A stretch of 64,000 bases of DNA from Miniimonas arenae (GTDB lineage: Bacteria; Actinomycetota; Actinomycetes; Actinomycetales; Beutenbergiaceae). Made by a program: the position numbers and the translations under genes. The stretch's first letter is position 1. Each line of letters opens with the position of its first letter. The notes under the pieces are model-generated. The model did no database searches and was not told the origin of the DNA. It worked only from the letters and a program-made list of their open reading frames with translations. The stretch is taken from assembly GCF_006351005.1 (NCBI RefSeq), contig NZ_VENP01000001.1:62001-126000 (forward strand), written 5' to 3'. Below are positions 1 through 7,584 of this stretch, piece after piece.

Positions 1-609
1 GTAGGCGGTGGTGGTCTTCCCGTTCGTGCCGGTCACCGCGACCGTGACGAGGTCGTCGGAGGGGCGGCCGTAGACGGTGTCGGCGAGCTCGCCGGCGAGG
101 GCGCGGGGGTCGGCGGCGACCAGGACGGGCACGGCGCGCGGCAGCGGCGGCACCTGCGGCACCGCGTCGGTGGCGCTGTCGACGGTCGCGTCGCTGTCGA
201 CGGTCGCGTCGCCGGCCTCGCCGGCGGCCGCGCGGAGCAGCGCGCGGGCGCCGACCTCGTCGGTCACCACGGCGACGGCGCCGGCCGCGACCGCGGCGGC
301 CGCGAAGCGCGCGCCGTGGGCGCGCAGACCGGGCACGGCGACGAACAGATCGCCCGCGCGGGCCTCGTCGCTCGCGACCGTCACGCCGGTGACGAGCACG
401 CCGTCGAGCACGGCTTCGAGCGTGCCGCGGGAGGATCCGACGGTGCCGTGGAGCGCGTCGTCAGGGACGCCGTCGAGCCCGTCCGCCGTGCCGTCCGGAG
501 ATGCCGGGACGCCCTCGGAGGCGACGGTGAGCGCGTACGCCGCAGCGAGCTCGGCCAGCGGAACGGCCGGCACGCGCGTGGGTCGCAGCTGCGCCAGGGG
601 TGCGGTCAC
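1..609 (-). CDS. murE: UDP-N-acetylmuramyl-tripeptide synthetase (MurE), N-terminal part, cut by window edge
   Basis: Mur ligase that adds the third stem-peptide residue to UDP-MurNAc-L-Ala-D-Glu in the cytoplasm. Only the first 203 residues are in the window. They end in the Mur-ligase ATP-binding loop VTGTNGKTTTAY, which normally separates the N-terminal nucleotide-sugar domain from the central ATPase domain. MurE rather than MurF is inferred from position directly after ftsI and from the N-terminal domain order (a typical 'VTVASDEARAGDLFVAVPG' stretch at about residue 75-93). The GTG start at 609 lies 11 bp after the ftsI stop. A -10-like TAGATT, whose first three bases are the ftsI stop codon, precedes it by 8 nt, so an internal leaderless promoter is possible in addition to read-through from the cluster promoter. 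Confidence 0.9.
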   Translation of the reverse strand, partial: MTAPLAQLRPTRVPAVPLAELAAAYALTVASEGVPASPDGTADGLDGVPDDALHGTVGSSRGTLEAVLDGVLVTGVTVASDEARAGDLFVAVPGLRAHGARFAAAAVAAGAVAVVTDEVGARALLRAAAGEAGDATVDSDATVDSATDAVPQVPPLPRAVPVLVAADPRALAGELADTVYGRPSDDLVTVAVTGTNGKTTTAY

Positions 610-617
610 GTCGAGCC

Positions 618-623
618 AATCTA
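618..623 (-). promoter_or_regulatory. Candidate -10 element for murE overlapping the ftsI stop codon
   Basis: Minus-strand TAGATT, eight nucleotides before the murE GTG. The TAG is the ftsI stop. It fits the actinobacterial TANNNT -10 consensus at a distance that would put the transcript start at or next to the start codon. Inferred from sequence only; no clear -35 is seen. Confidence 0.4.
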
Positions 624-2939
624 CCCGTCGTACCCGGGCACGCTCATGTCTCCGCCGGGGGTCAGCGGGTACAGCGGCTCGGTCACGCCGGTCGGCGGGA
701 TGCCGAGCGTGGAGAGGGCGAACGACGCGATGTCGTGGAACACCGGGGCCGCGATCGTGCCGCCGAAGAACCCGTGCTGCGGCCGGTAGATGATGACGCC
801 GACGGCGATCTGGGGGTCGTCGGCGGGCACGACGCCCACGAACGACGCGGCCGAGTCGGTGAGCCGGCCGTCCGTGGTGTTCGCCACCTGCGCCGTCCCC
901 GTCTTGCCCGCCACCCGGTAGCCGTCGATGGCGGCGCGGTTGCCCGTGGCGCCGTCGGCCGAGGTCACGCTCTCGAGCATGAGGAGCATCTGGTCGGCCG
1001 TCTCGGGGCTCACCACGCGCACCGGGTCCGCCACCGTCTGGGGTGTGAAGGTCCCGCTGGAGTCGGTGAAGCCGGAGACGAGGTGCAGCTGGTTGCGCAC
1101 GCCGCCGTTGCCGAGGGTCGCGATGACGTTGACGTTCTGCAGCAGGTCCACGGCCACGCCCTGGCCGAACATGCTCGCGTACTTGGTGCGGCCGTCCCAC
1201 CCGTCGGGGTCGAGGTTGTAGCCGCCGCTCTCCCCCGCGAGCTCCACCCCGCTCGGCTCGTCCCAGCCGAACGCCTGCATGTACTTCGCGCGGGTCGCGT
1301 CCGACATGAGCGATCCGATCTGGATCGTGCCGGTGTTGGAGGAGTCCGCGAGGATGCCCGCGACCGTGAGCCGCTCGTCAGGGTGCTCGGTGTGGTCCTT
1401 GAACACCTGGCCGTTCGGCGTCGTGTAGTGGTAGGGCACGTCGAAGTCCGACGTCGGGCTGATGAGCCCCTCCTCCATCGCCGCGGCGACCGTGAGGATC
1501 TTGCCCGTCGAGCCGGGCTCGTAGGGGCTCTGCACCGCGTTGATCTTGCCGAAGCCGGTGGGCGCGTTGGGGTCGATCATGTCCGACTCGCACAGCGCGA
1601 GGACCTCGCCGGTCTTGACGTCGACCACGGTGGCCGCCGCCCACTCGGCGCCGGTCTCTGTCTTCTTGGCGTCGATGACCTGCTGGCACTGCTGCTGGAG
1701 GTCGAGGTCGAGAGTGGTGTGCACGGTCTCGCCGTCCCGCGCCGCCACGACGGTCTGCGCGGCCCCGGGGATGACGGTGCCGCCGACCCCGATCTCGACC
1801 GTGCGGCTGCCGTTGGTGCCGGTCAGCACGTCGTCGAAGCGGGACTCCAGGCCCGCCGCACCCTGCAGCGTGCCGTCGCCGTCGGTGTCGTTCACCCAGC
1901 CGACGATGCTGCCGGCTGTGCTGCCCCCGGGGTACACGCGCTTGGTCTTCTGCTCGGTGGTCAGGCCGTTGATGCCGAGGTCCATGACCTGCTGGCGCAC
2001 CTCGGGCGTGACGTCCGTCGCGATGACCTTGTACCCCGCGGTGCCGGTGAGCGTGGCCCCCAGCTCGTGCTCGCTCACGCCGAGCAGCGGCGCGAGCGCC
2101 GCAGCGGCCGCGCTCGCGCCACGCCCCTCGACGGTCGAGTTGTCCTCGCCGTAGCGGACGTACGCGGGCACCTGCCGCTGGTCCACGACGACGTCGTAGC
2201 GCACCACCGAGGTCGCGAGCACGAACCCGTCGGCGTCGACGATCTCCCCGCGCGAGGCGTGCACCGTGTAGGTGCGCTCGCGCTGGCTGCGCGCCTGCTC
2301 CGCGAGCGCGGCGCCGTCGATCACCTGGACCTGGACGAGGCGGCCCGCGAACATGAGCAGCAGCACCAGCACGACGGCGAGCATCACCTTCTGCCGGCGC
2401 TGCGAGCTTCCGACGCGGATCGACGCCGCGCCGCCCCCGCCGGAACCGCCGGACCCACCCCGACCACCCGACCCTGGACCGCCGGCGCCCGAACCGGCAC
2501 CGCGGCGGGGCCGCACCGGCGTGGCACGCGGAGCGCCCGCCCGGGACCGGTTGGCCTGCCGGGGCGCGCCGGTGTGCGGGCGCGGCGCACCCTTCGCGGG
2601 TGCGCCCTGTCGCGTCGGCTGCCGCGTGGTTGTGCGTGCGGTGGTCTGGCGTGCGGTGGTCTGGCGTGCGGCGCCCTCCCGGGACGCGGTGCCGGACGTC
2701 GTGCGGGGCGTCGCGCTCGCCGTCGCGCGGGGCGACGCCGCACGGGCGGTCCGCGGGGCGGGGACGGTCGAGCGGGCAGCACCCGCTGCGCGTGCGGCCT
2801 GCTGTGCCCCCGTCATGTGCCCCGATGCTGCCCGGCCGCCCCGCGCGCCCGGCGCCGACACGCCGGGCGACTGCGCCCGCGCCTGCGACATCGACGACGC
2901 CGTCACGCGCTCTGCACGGCCCGGACCCGGACGCGTCAC
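621..2939 (-). CDS. ftsI: Peptidoglycan D,D-transpeptidase FtsI (PBP3), with long cytoplasmic tail
   Basis: Septal class B penicillin-binding protein that cross-links peptidoglycan at the division site. It has a single membrane span at about residues 181-205, a dimerization domain and a C-terminal transpeptidase domain. The three active-site motifs are SxxK (STGK, about 474), SxN (SSN, about 531) and KTG (KTGTAQ, about 677). The 180-residue N-terminal cytoplasmic part is low-complexity, rich in Ala, Thr, Arg, Pro and Gly, and holds TTARQ-type repeats encoded by a 15-bp DNA repeat near 2640-2670. I chose the GTG that overlaps the ftsL stop (GTGA), because this genome uses such overlaps often. 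A GTG at 2906 and an ATG at 2891 are alternatives, and none has a strong ribosome site. Confidence 0.93.
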   Translation of the reverse strand: MTRPGPGRAERVTASSMSQARAQSPGVSAPGARGGRAASGHMTGAQQAARAAGAARSTVPAPRTARAASPRATASATPRTTSGTASREGAARQTTARQTTARTTTRQPTRQGAPAKGAPRPHTGAPRQANRSRAGAPRATPVRPRRGAGSGAGGPGSGGRGGSGGSGGGGAASIRVGSSQRRQKVMLAVVLVLLLMFAGRLVQVQVIDGAALAEQARSQRERTYTVHASRGEIVDADGFVLATSVVRYDVVVDQRQVPAYVRYGEDNSTVEGRGASAAAAALAPLLGVSEHELGATLTGTAGYKVIATDVTPEVRQQVMDLGINGLTTEQKTKRVYPGGSTAGSIVGWVNDTDGDGTLQGAAGLESRFDDVLTGTNGSRTVEIGVGGTVIPGAAQTVVAARDGETVHTTLDLDLQQQCQQVIDAKKTETGAEWAAATVVDVKTGEVLALCESDMIDPNAPTGFGKINAVQSPYEPGSTGKILTVAAAMEEGLISPTSDFDVPYHYTTPNGQVFKDHTEHPDERLTVAGILADSSNTGTIQIGSLMSDATRAKYMQAFGWDEPSGVELAGESGGYNLDPDGWDGRTKYASMFGQGVAVDLLQNVNVIATLGNGGVRNQLHLVSGFTDSSGTFTPQTVADPVRVVSPETADQMLLMLESVTSADGATGNRAAIDGYRVAGKTGTAQVANTTDGRLTDSAASFVGVVPADDPQIAVGVIIYRPQHGFFGGTIAAPVFHDIASFALSTLGIPPTGVTEPLYPLTPGGDMSVPGYDG

Positions 2940-3349
2940 TTGCCCGCGCCCTGGCCGCCGATCAGGGTGTGGTCCGACAGGCGCACGTAGGTGACGCCGT
3001 CGCTCGGCACGAGCCCCAGCTGCTGAGCGCGCAGCGTGACCTGCGCCGGCGAGGTGGTGTTCTCCAGGTCGGTGGCGAGCGTCTCGCGCTGCTCCTCCAG
3101 CGACGCGAGCGTGCTCGCCCGGTCGCGCAGCGTGTAGGAGGTCGCGGCCATCGAGGTGTTCAGCGCGAGCGCGCCGAGCAGGGCCGCGACGAGGATCGCG
3201 GCGCACAGCGCGAAGAACGGCGCGCGCGTGGCGTCCGGCGCAGCGTTCGGGACGATACGCAGGCGCGCGCGCGGCGACGGCGCGGCCACCGCGGTGCGCC
3301 GGGGGGCGTAGGAGCGGGCCGTGCCGATCCGTGCGGGTGCGACGCTCAT
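2936..3349 (-). CDS. ftsL: Cell division protein FtsL-like
   Basis: Small bitopic division protein of 137 residues, located between rsmH and ftsI as FtsL is in actinobacteria. After a basic cytoplasmic N-terminus of about 40 residues there is one membrane span (APFFALCAAILVAALLGALA region) and then a short extracytoplasmic coiled-coil-like segment (TLASLEEQRETLATDL). FtsL works with FtsB/DivIC and FtsQ to recruit and activate FtsWI. Sequence conservation in this family is low, so the call rests on size, topology and position. Its ATG overlaps the rsmH stop by four bases (ATGA), implying translational coupling. Confidence 0.82.
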   Translation of the reverse strand: MSVAPARIGTARSYAPRRTAVAAPSPRARLRIVPNAAPDATRAPFFALCAAILVAALLGALALNTSMAATSYTLRDRASTLASLEEQRETLATDLENTTSPAQVTLRAQQLGLVPSDGVTYVRLSDHTLIGGQGAGK

Positions 3350-4404
3350 GCCGATCTCCTGCTGCCGGTGCGCTGCTCGCGCATGTGGTCGGGGGTGGGA
3401 CGCGTGCGGACCGCGGCGCGCAGACGCACGGACGCGGACCTGGGGTTGTGCGCGGTCTCGACGTCGTCGGCCTTCTCCGCGCCGCGGATCAGCAGCTCGA
3501 GGTAGGGCCGGTGGGTCTCGGGCTCGACCGGCCACTCGCGCGGCGCGCTCGAGCTCGCGCCACGGGCCAGCTCGCGCTTGACGATGCGGTCCTCGAGCGA
3601 GTGGTAGGACTCCACGACGATCCGACCGCCGACGGCGAGCACCTCCACCGCGCGCGGGATCGCGTCCTGCAGGATCTCCAGCTCGCGGTTCACCGCGATG
3701 CGCAGTGCCTGGAACGTTCGCTTGGCCGGGTGGCCGCCACCCTGCTGGGCGGCCCGCGGGACGGCGCGACGGACGAGATCGGCGAGCTCGGTCGAGGTGG
3801 TGAGGGGGCGCTCGGCACGCTCGCGGACGATCGTCCCCGCAATCCTCTGAGCGAACCGCTCCTCGCCGTAGACCCGCAGGATCCGCGTGAGCTCGCGCTC
3901 GTCGGCCTCGGCGAGCAGCTCCGCCGCGGTCTCACCCCTGCTGGAGTCCATCCGCATGTCGAGGGGTGCCGGCCGGGAGTAGGAGAAGCCCCGGTCGGCG
4001 TCGTCCAGCTGGAGCGAGGAGACGCCGAGGTCGAGGAGGACGCCCTGCACCGGCCGTCCGACCTGCGCCTCCACGACGTCGTCGATCTCGTCATAGGTCG
4101 CGTGCACGGGGGCGAACCGCTCGCCGAACCGTGCCAGGCGTGCCGCGGCGAGCGCGAGCGCCTGGGGGTCCCGGTCGATCCCGACCACCCCCGTCTGCGG
4201 GCACTGGCTCAGCAGGGCCTCGGCGTGACCGCCCATGCCGAGCGTGCCGTCGACGAGCACGGACCCCGGCTCGGTGAGCGCGGGGGCCAGGAGGTCGACG
4301 CACCGCTGGAGGAGGACCGGCACGTGGAGGTCGTCGGCGCGCCGTTCGGGCTGCGGATCCGGCTGCTCGATCGGGTCGAGCGGCGGCTGGTCGTGCTGGG
4401 TCAT
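3346..4404 (-). CDS. rsmH: 16S rRNA (cytosine-1402-N4)-methyltransferase RsmH (MraW)
   Basis: SAM-dependent enzyme that N4-methylates C1402 in the 30S decoding centre. The 352-residue protein has the family hallmarks: HVPVLLQRCVDLL near the N-terminus, the SAM-binding VDGTLGMGGHAE at about 51-62, LLDLGVSSLQLDD at about 123-135, and the late ESYHSLEDRIVKRE motif. The ATG is preceded by a strong ribosome site, GAGGAGGTGAC. It is the second gene of the mraZ cluster; the 211-bp gap to mraZ is GT-rich and shows no gene. Confidence 0.97.
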   Translation of the reverse strand: MTQHDQPPLDPIEQPDPQPERRADDLHVPVLLQRCVDLLAPALTEPGSVLVDGTLGMGGHAEALLSQCPQTGVVGIDRDPQALALAAARLARFGERFAPVHATYDEIDDVVEAQVGRPVQGVLLDLGVSSLQLDDADRGFSYSRPAPLDMRMDSSRGETAAELLAEADERELTRILRVYGEERFAQRIAGTIVRERAERPLTTSTELADLVRRAVPRAAQQGGGHPAKRTFQALRIAVNRELEILQDAIPRAVEVLAVGGRIVVESYHSLEDRIVKRELARGASSSAPREWPVEPETHRPYLELLIRGAEKADDVETAHNPRSASVRLRAAVRTRPTPDHMREQRTGSRRSA

Positions 4405-4615
4405 GTCACCTCCTCGGGTCTCGGCGAGTGCTCGGGCGGACGAGCGGGCTGTGGGCGGTCGGGGCGGCGGTGCGTGGGATGTGGGTGGGATGTAGGTGGC
4501 GGTGTGGGGTCGTGCTGCGGTGTGCTGTCGGACCAGGACTCCCTCCGAGGGCGCACCTGGCGCCGGGGAAGTGCGTCAGGGGCGTCGGCGGGAGACCTCG
4601 CACGACAGCGACGTG

Positions 4616-5044
4616 TCAGAACCCGGGCACCACCTCCCCCGCGGCGTCGTCGAACGCCGCGGACGCGACGGTGAGGTAGGCCTCCCAGGCCGCGGAGTCC
4701 CAGACCTCGAGCTTGTTGCCGGTGCCGACGACGGCGAGCTCTCGCTCGAGCCCGGCCCACTGGCGCAGCGTGGCCGGGATCGTGACGCGGCCCTGCTTGT
4801 CGGGGATCTCGTCGTGCGCGCCGGAGAGCAGGACGCGGTTGAAGTCGCGGGCCTCGCGGGACGTGAGCGGCGCGGCGCGGAGCGTGTTGTGGAGCGTCAC
4901 GAACTCCGCCATCGGAAACACGAACAGGCACTTCTCGTGCCCTCGGGTCATGACGAGCCCGCCGGCGAGCTCCTCGCGGAACTTGGCCGGGAGGATCAGG
5001 CGGCCCTTCTCGTCGAGCCGGGGCGTGAAGGTCCCGATGAGCAC
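4616..5044 (-). CDS. mraZ: Transcriptional regulator MraZ
   Basis: First gene of the division and cell-wall cluster and its DNA-binding autoregulator. The 142-residue protein has the two AbrB/SpoVT-type half-domains expected of MraZ, centred on [14 protein letters not shown] (about 11-24) and [14 protein letters not shown] (about 82-95). It starts at GTG behind the ribosome site GGGGAGGTGAGG. MraZ forms ring-shaped oligomers that bind several short repeats spaced one helical turn apart upstream of its own gene; exactly such repeats are seen at 5094-5119. Confidence 0.97.
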   Translation of the reverse strand: MLIGTFTPRLDEKGRLILPAKFREELAGGLVMTRGHEKCLFVFPMAEFVTLHNTLRAAPLTSREARDFNRVLLSGAHDEIPDKQGRVTIPATLRQWAGLERELAVVGTGNKLEVWDSAAWEAYLTVASAAFDDAAGEVVPGF

Positions 5045-5093
5045 GGTGCCTCACCTCCCCTGTCCCTCCGGAGCGCCGCCGTGCCCCGCTGGG

Positions 5094-5119
5094 CTCCACA
5101 TTACTCCACAACCCTCCAC
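5094..5119 (-). promoter_or_regulatory. Three MraZ boxes (GTGGAG, 10-bp spacing)
   Basis: Three exact minus-strand copies of GTGGAG at 5114-5119, 5104-5109 and 5094-5099, spaced exactly 10 bp apart, 50-75 bp before the mraZ start. This is the arrangement known for MraZ operators (three or more short repeats in phase on one DNA face). A -10-like TAATGT (5098-5103) lies between two of them, so binding would cover the promoter. Confidence 0.8.
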
Positions 5120-5180
5120 CTCGGCCACGTCCGTGGCCCTCCTCGCGCTACGTGTCTTTCGTTGTCGCAGGTCAGAACCG

Positions 5181-5196
5181 GTGGAGCGAGGTGGAG
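5181..5196 (+). promoter_or_regulatory. Pair of GTGGAG motifs facing the opposite way, 10-bp spacing
   Basis: Two plus-strand GTGGAG copies at 5181 and 5191, again exactly 10 bp apart but in the opposite orientation to the mraZ boxes. This may be a second MraZ site or chance; no gene starts on the plus strand nearby. Confidence 0.35.
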
Positions 5197-5369
5197 TGAC
5201 ACGTGCGTCGCCCTGCCTCCCGTGGCCGCTCGGTGGCGCCTTCCCGAGAGGCCGCTGTTGCGCCGGCGCTGGGCGCCCGTGGGCTCGAAGCCCCTGGAAC
5301 CGCGAAAACACGGGGGAATGAAGCGCTCACGCACGCGCCGGCGGCCGATCAGGCGGCTCAGCGCGGCGC

Positions 5370-5507
5370 CCCGGGGAGCGACGTGGAGGCGCCCCGGGGA
5401 GCGACGTGGAGGCGTCCCGGGGAGCGACGTGGAGGCGCCCCGGGGAGCGACGTGGAGGCGTCCCGGGGAGCGACGTGGAGGCGTCCCGGGGAGCGATGTG
5501 GAACGGC
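5370..5507. repeat. 23-bp tandem array, six copies
   Basis: Six head-to-tail 23-bp units of the form CCCGGGGAGCGACGTGGAGG plus CGY; the last unit is degenerate. The spacing of the GTGGAG core (5383, 5406, 5429, 5452, 5475, 5498) is exactly 23 bp. The unit length is not a multiple of three and no reading frame with recognisable content crosses it. No spacers, so it is not CRISPR. The flanks (5197-5369 and 5508-5677) show no gene. Confidence 0.9.
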
Positions 5508-5677
5508 GCCGTCGACTCGCGCGACTCAGCGCGCGCCGGACAGCACGACGCCCCCGTGGCACGCGTCGTCGCGCAACGATCGGGGGCGTGGTTCGAACAG
5601 GAGGAGAGCGGGGCGGCGCTCGGGGTGCCGGGTCGGCGGCGTCACGAGCGGGGCGGCCACGCCGCCCCCGGTCCGGG

Positions 5678-6064
5678 TCAGCCGCGCTGGTCGCGCCGCT
5701 TGTCCCACCGCTCGTCGAGCCGGTTCATGAACGAGGACTTCTTCCGGGGCGCCTTGGCAGCCGCCACGCCGGCTGCTCCGCCCGCGTCTCCCGGCCGCGA
5801 CGCCGAGGAGCCCCGCGAGAGCGCGAGCAGCACACCACCGAACATTGCGAGGAACCCCAGGAGCCCGAGCCAGGTCAGCTGCTGCGAGACGCCGCCGATG
5901 AGCATGGCCAGGCCGGCCGCGACCACGACGACACCGAGAATGACGGACGAGGTTCGACGACGGACCCCGCCGCCCTTGAACGTCTGGGCGAGCTTCGGGT
6001 CGTCAGAGCTGAGCTGACGCTCCATCTGCGCCAGAACACGCTGCTCGTACTCCGACAGGGGCAT
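5678..6064 (-). CDS. DUF3040 family membrane protein
   Basis: Small actinobacterial protein of 128 residues that begins with the DUF3040 signature MPLSEYEQRVLAQMERQL, followed by two membrane spans (about 46-66 and 72-94) and a basic cytoplasmic tail ending RWDKRRDQRG. Function unknown; the family is commonly found next to mraZ in actinobacteria, as here. I use the ATG at 6064 because GAGGAGGAC precedes it; a TTG at 6082 is less likely. A -10-like TATCCT at 6096-6101 overlaps the dinB stop codon. Confidence 0.88.
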   Translation of the reverse strand: MPLSEYEQRVLAQMERQLSSDDPKLAQTFKGGGVRRRTSSVILGVVVVAAGLAMLIGGVSQQLTWLGLLGFLAMFGGVLLALSRGSSASRPGDAGGAAGVAAAKAPRKKSSFMNRLDERWDKRRDQRG

Positions 6065-6093
6065 GGCGTCCTCCTCGAACAACCGTCAGGGTC

Positions 6094-7467
6094 CTAGGAT
6101 ATGCGCGGTTTCGGGGTGGCGGTAGTCGAGTCCCTCCGCAGTCCACTCCTCGGCCCGGGTTCGTCCGCGCGACGGCCGGTCCGATCTCCTCGCGAACGGT
6201 CCGGGACCGGCTCGCGTGCGCCGACGGCGGGGTCCGACGGCGTCGGCTGGGTCGCCGGGACGGGCGGCGCCTGCAGCAGCGAGGCCGCGACGGCGGCGCC
6301 GCCGCCGAACCGCCGATCGACGGCGTCGACCGCGACCTCCAGCGCGCGCCTGTCGTCGCCGTCGTCGCCGAGCGTTGCCTGCACCGGTGTCCCCGCGGCG
6401 ACGACGAGGTCGTCGGCGCGGACGCCGATGAGGCGCACCCCCGTCGCCGGGACGTCGACCGCCGCCAGCAGCGCACGCACCGTGCCGTGCAGCGCGGCCG
6501 CGACATCGGTCGGGACGTCGAGCCGGCGCGACCGCGTCAGCGTCGTGAAGTCCGCGAGACGGACCTTGAGCGTCACGCCGCGGGCGAGCATCCCCGCCTC
6601 ACGCAGACGCCGCGCGCACGTGTGGGTCTGCGCGAGCGCCGTGCGGGCGAGCTCGGCCCGGTCGGTGACGTCGACGGGGAACGTGTGCTCGGCCGAGACC
6701 GAGCGCTCGGTGCGTTCGGGGGTCACGACGCGCGGGTCGCGACCCCACGCCAGGTCGTGCAGCCGATGCGCGGCAGCCGGCCCCAGCCGGGCCGCGAGGG
6801 AGGACCGTGGCGCCGTCGCCAGCTCGGCCACGGTCCGGATCCCGAGGTCGGCGAGCCGGCTCGCCGTCGACTCCCCCACACCCCACAGCGCGGCGACCGG
6901 AAGCGCGTGGAGGAAGTCGACCGTCGCGTGCTCGGGCACGAGGAGCATGCCGTCGGGCTTGGCGCGCGTGGAGGCGACCTTGGCGACGAACATCGTCGAC
7001 GCGATGCCGACTGAGATCGGGAGCCCGACCTCGCGGCGCACGCGCTCACGCACGAGCGTGCCGATCCGTGCCGGCGAGCCCAGCCGTCGACGCGCGCCGC
7101 TGACGTCGAGGAAGGCCTCGTCGACGGACACCTGCTGCAGCTGCGGGGTGATCTCGGCCAGCACCGCCATGACCTGGCGGGAGACGCGGCGGTAGGACTC
7201 GTGGTCCGGCGGGACGACGATCACCGACGGGAGCCGGGCGATCGCCGTCGCCATCGGCATGCCCGAGCGGATGCCGAACGCACGCGCCTCGTAGGTCGCC
7301 GCGAGCACGACCCCGCGCTCACGGCCGCCGACCACCATGGCGCGGCCGCGCAGCCCGGGGCGGGCGGCCACCTCCACCGAGGCGAAGAACGCGTCCATGT
7401 CGACGTGCAGGATCGGAGTGCCGGAGTCGTCCTCCCCCCACCGCCAGGGCCCACCACGCTCGTCCAC
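6094..7467 (-). CDS. dinB: DNA polymerase IV (Y-family translesion polymerase)
   Basis: Error-prone lesion-bypass polymerase. The palm acidic residues are intact: DMDAFFASVE (Asp23, Asp25) and SVDEAFLDV (Asp116, Glu117). The helix-hairpin-helix thumb segment (ALWGVGESTASRLADLGI) and little-finger domain follow. At 457 residues it is longer than usual because of an 80-residue Pro/Arg-rich C-terminal tail; I do not see an obvious clamp-binding motif in it. The GTG start at 7467 has a -10-like TAGGCT six nucleotides upstream (leaderless) and a perfect LexA box just beyond, so it should be SOS-induced. Confidence 0.95.
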   Translation of the reverse strand: MDERGGPWRWGEDDSGTPILHVDMDAFFASVEVAARPGLRGRAMVVGGRERGVVLAATYEARAFGIRSGMPMATAIARLPSVIVVPPDHESYRRVSRQVMAVLAEITPQLQQVSVDEAFLDVSGARRRLGSPARIGTLVRERVRREVGLPISVGIASTMFVAKVASTRAKPDGMLLVPEHATVDFLHALPVAALWGVGESTASRLADLGIRTVAELATAPRSSLAARLGPAAAHRLHDLAWGRDPRVVTPERTERSVSAEHTFPVDVTDRAELARTALAQTHTCARRLREAGMLARGVTLKVRLADFTTLTRSRRLDVPTDVAAALHGTVRALLAAVDVPATGVRLIGVRADDLVVAAGTPVQATLGDDGDDRRALEVAVDAVDRRFGGGAAVAASLLQAPPVPATQPTPSDPAVGAREPVPDRSRGDRTGRRADEPGPRSGLRRDSTTATPKPRIS

Positions 7468-7480
7468 GACCTCAGCCTAT

Positions 7481-7494
7481 CGAACGCTCGTTCG
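7481..7494 (-). promoter_or_regulatory. LexA (SOS) box of dinB
   Basis: CGAACGAGCGTTCG on the minus strand, an exact match to the Gram-positive SOS consensus CGAACRNRYGTTYG, within the palindrome TCGAACnnnnGTTCGA (7480-7495). It ends one base before the -10 hexamer TAGGCT (7474-7479), so LexA would occlude the dinB promoter. Confidence 0.88.
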
Positions 7495-7558
7495 ACGCGG
7501 GACGCTGCGACCCACCGCGCTGGATCACCCGGTCGCCGGACCGCGAGACCGCCGGACG

Positions 7559-7582
7559 GCTGGACCGCTGGACCGCTGGACG
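7559..7582. repeat. Short 8-bp tandem repeat
   Basis: Three consecutive GCTGGACC units (the last imperfect) between the dinB promoter and the end of the next gene. Slippage-prone, no evident function. Confidence 0.5.
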
Positions 7583-7584
7583 AC

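Noticed and set aside
5370-5507. CRISPR array
   Set aside because: Units are strictly head-to-tail with no unique spacers and there are no cas genes.
5580-5610. tRNA T-arm-like sequence (GGTTCGAAC)
   Set aside because: No acceptor, D-arm or anticodon stem can be built around it; chance palindrome.
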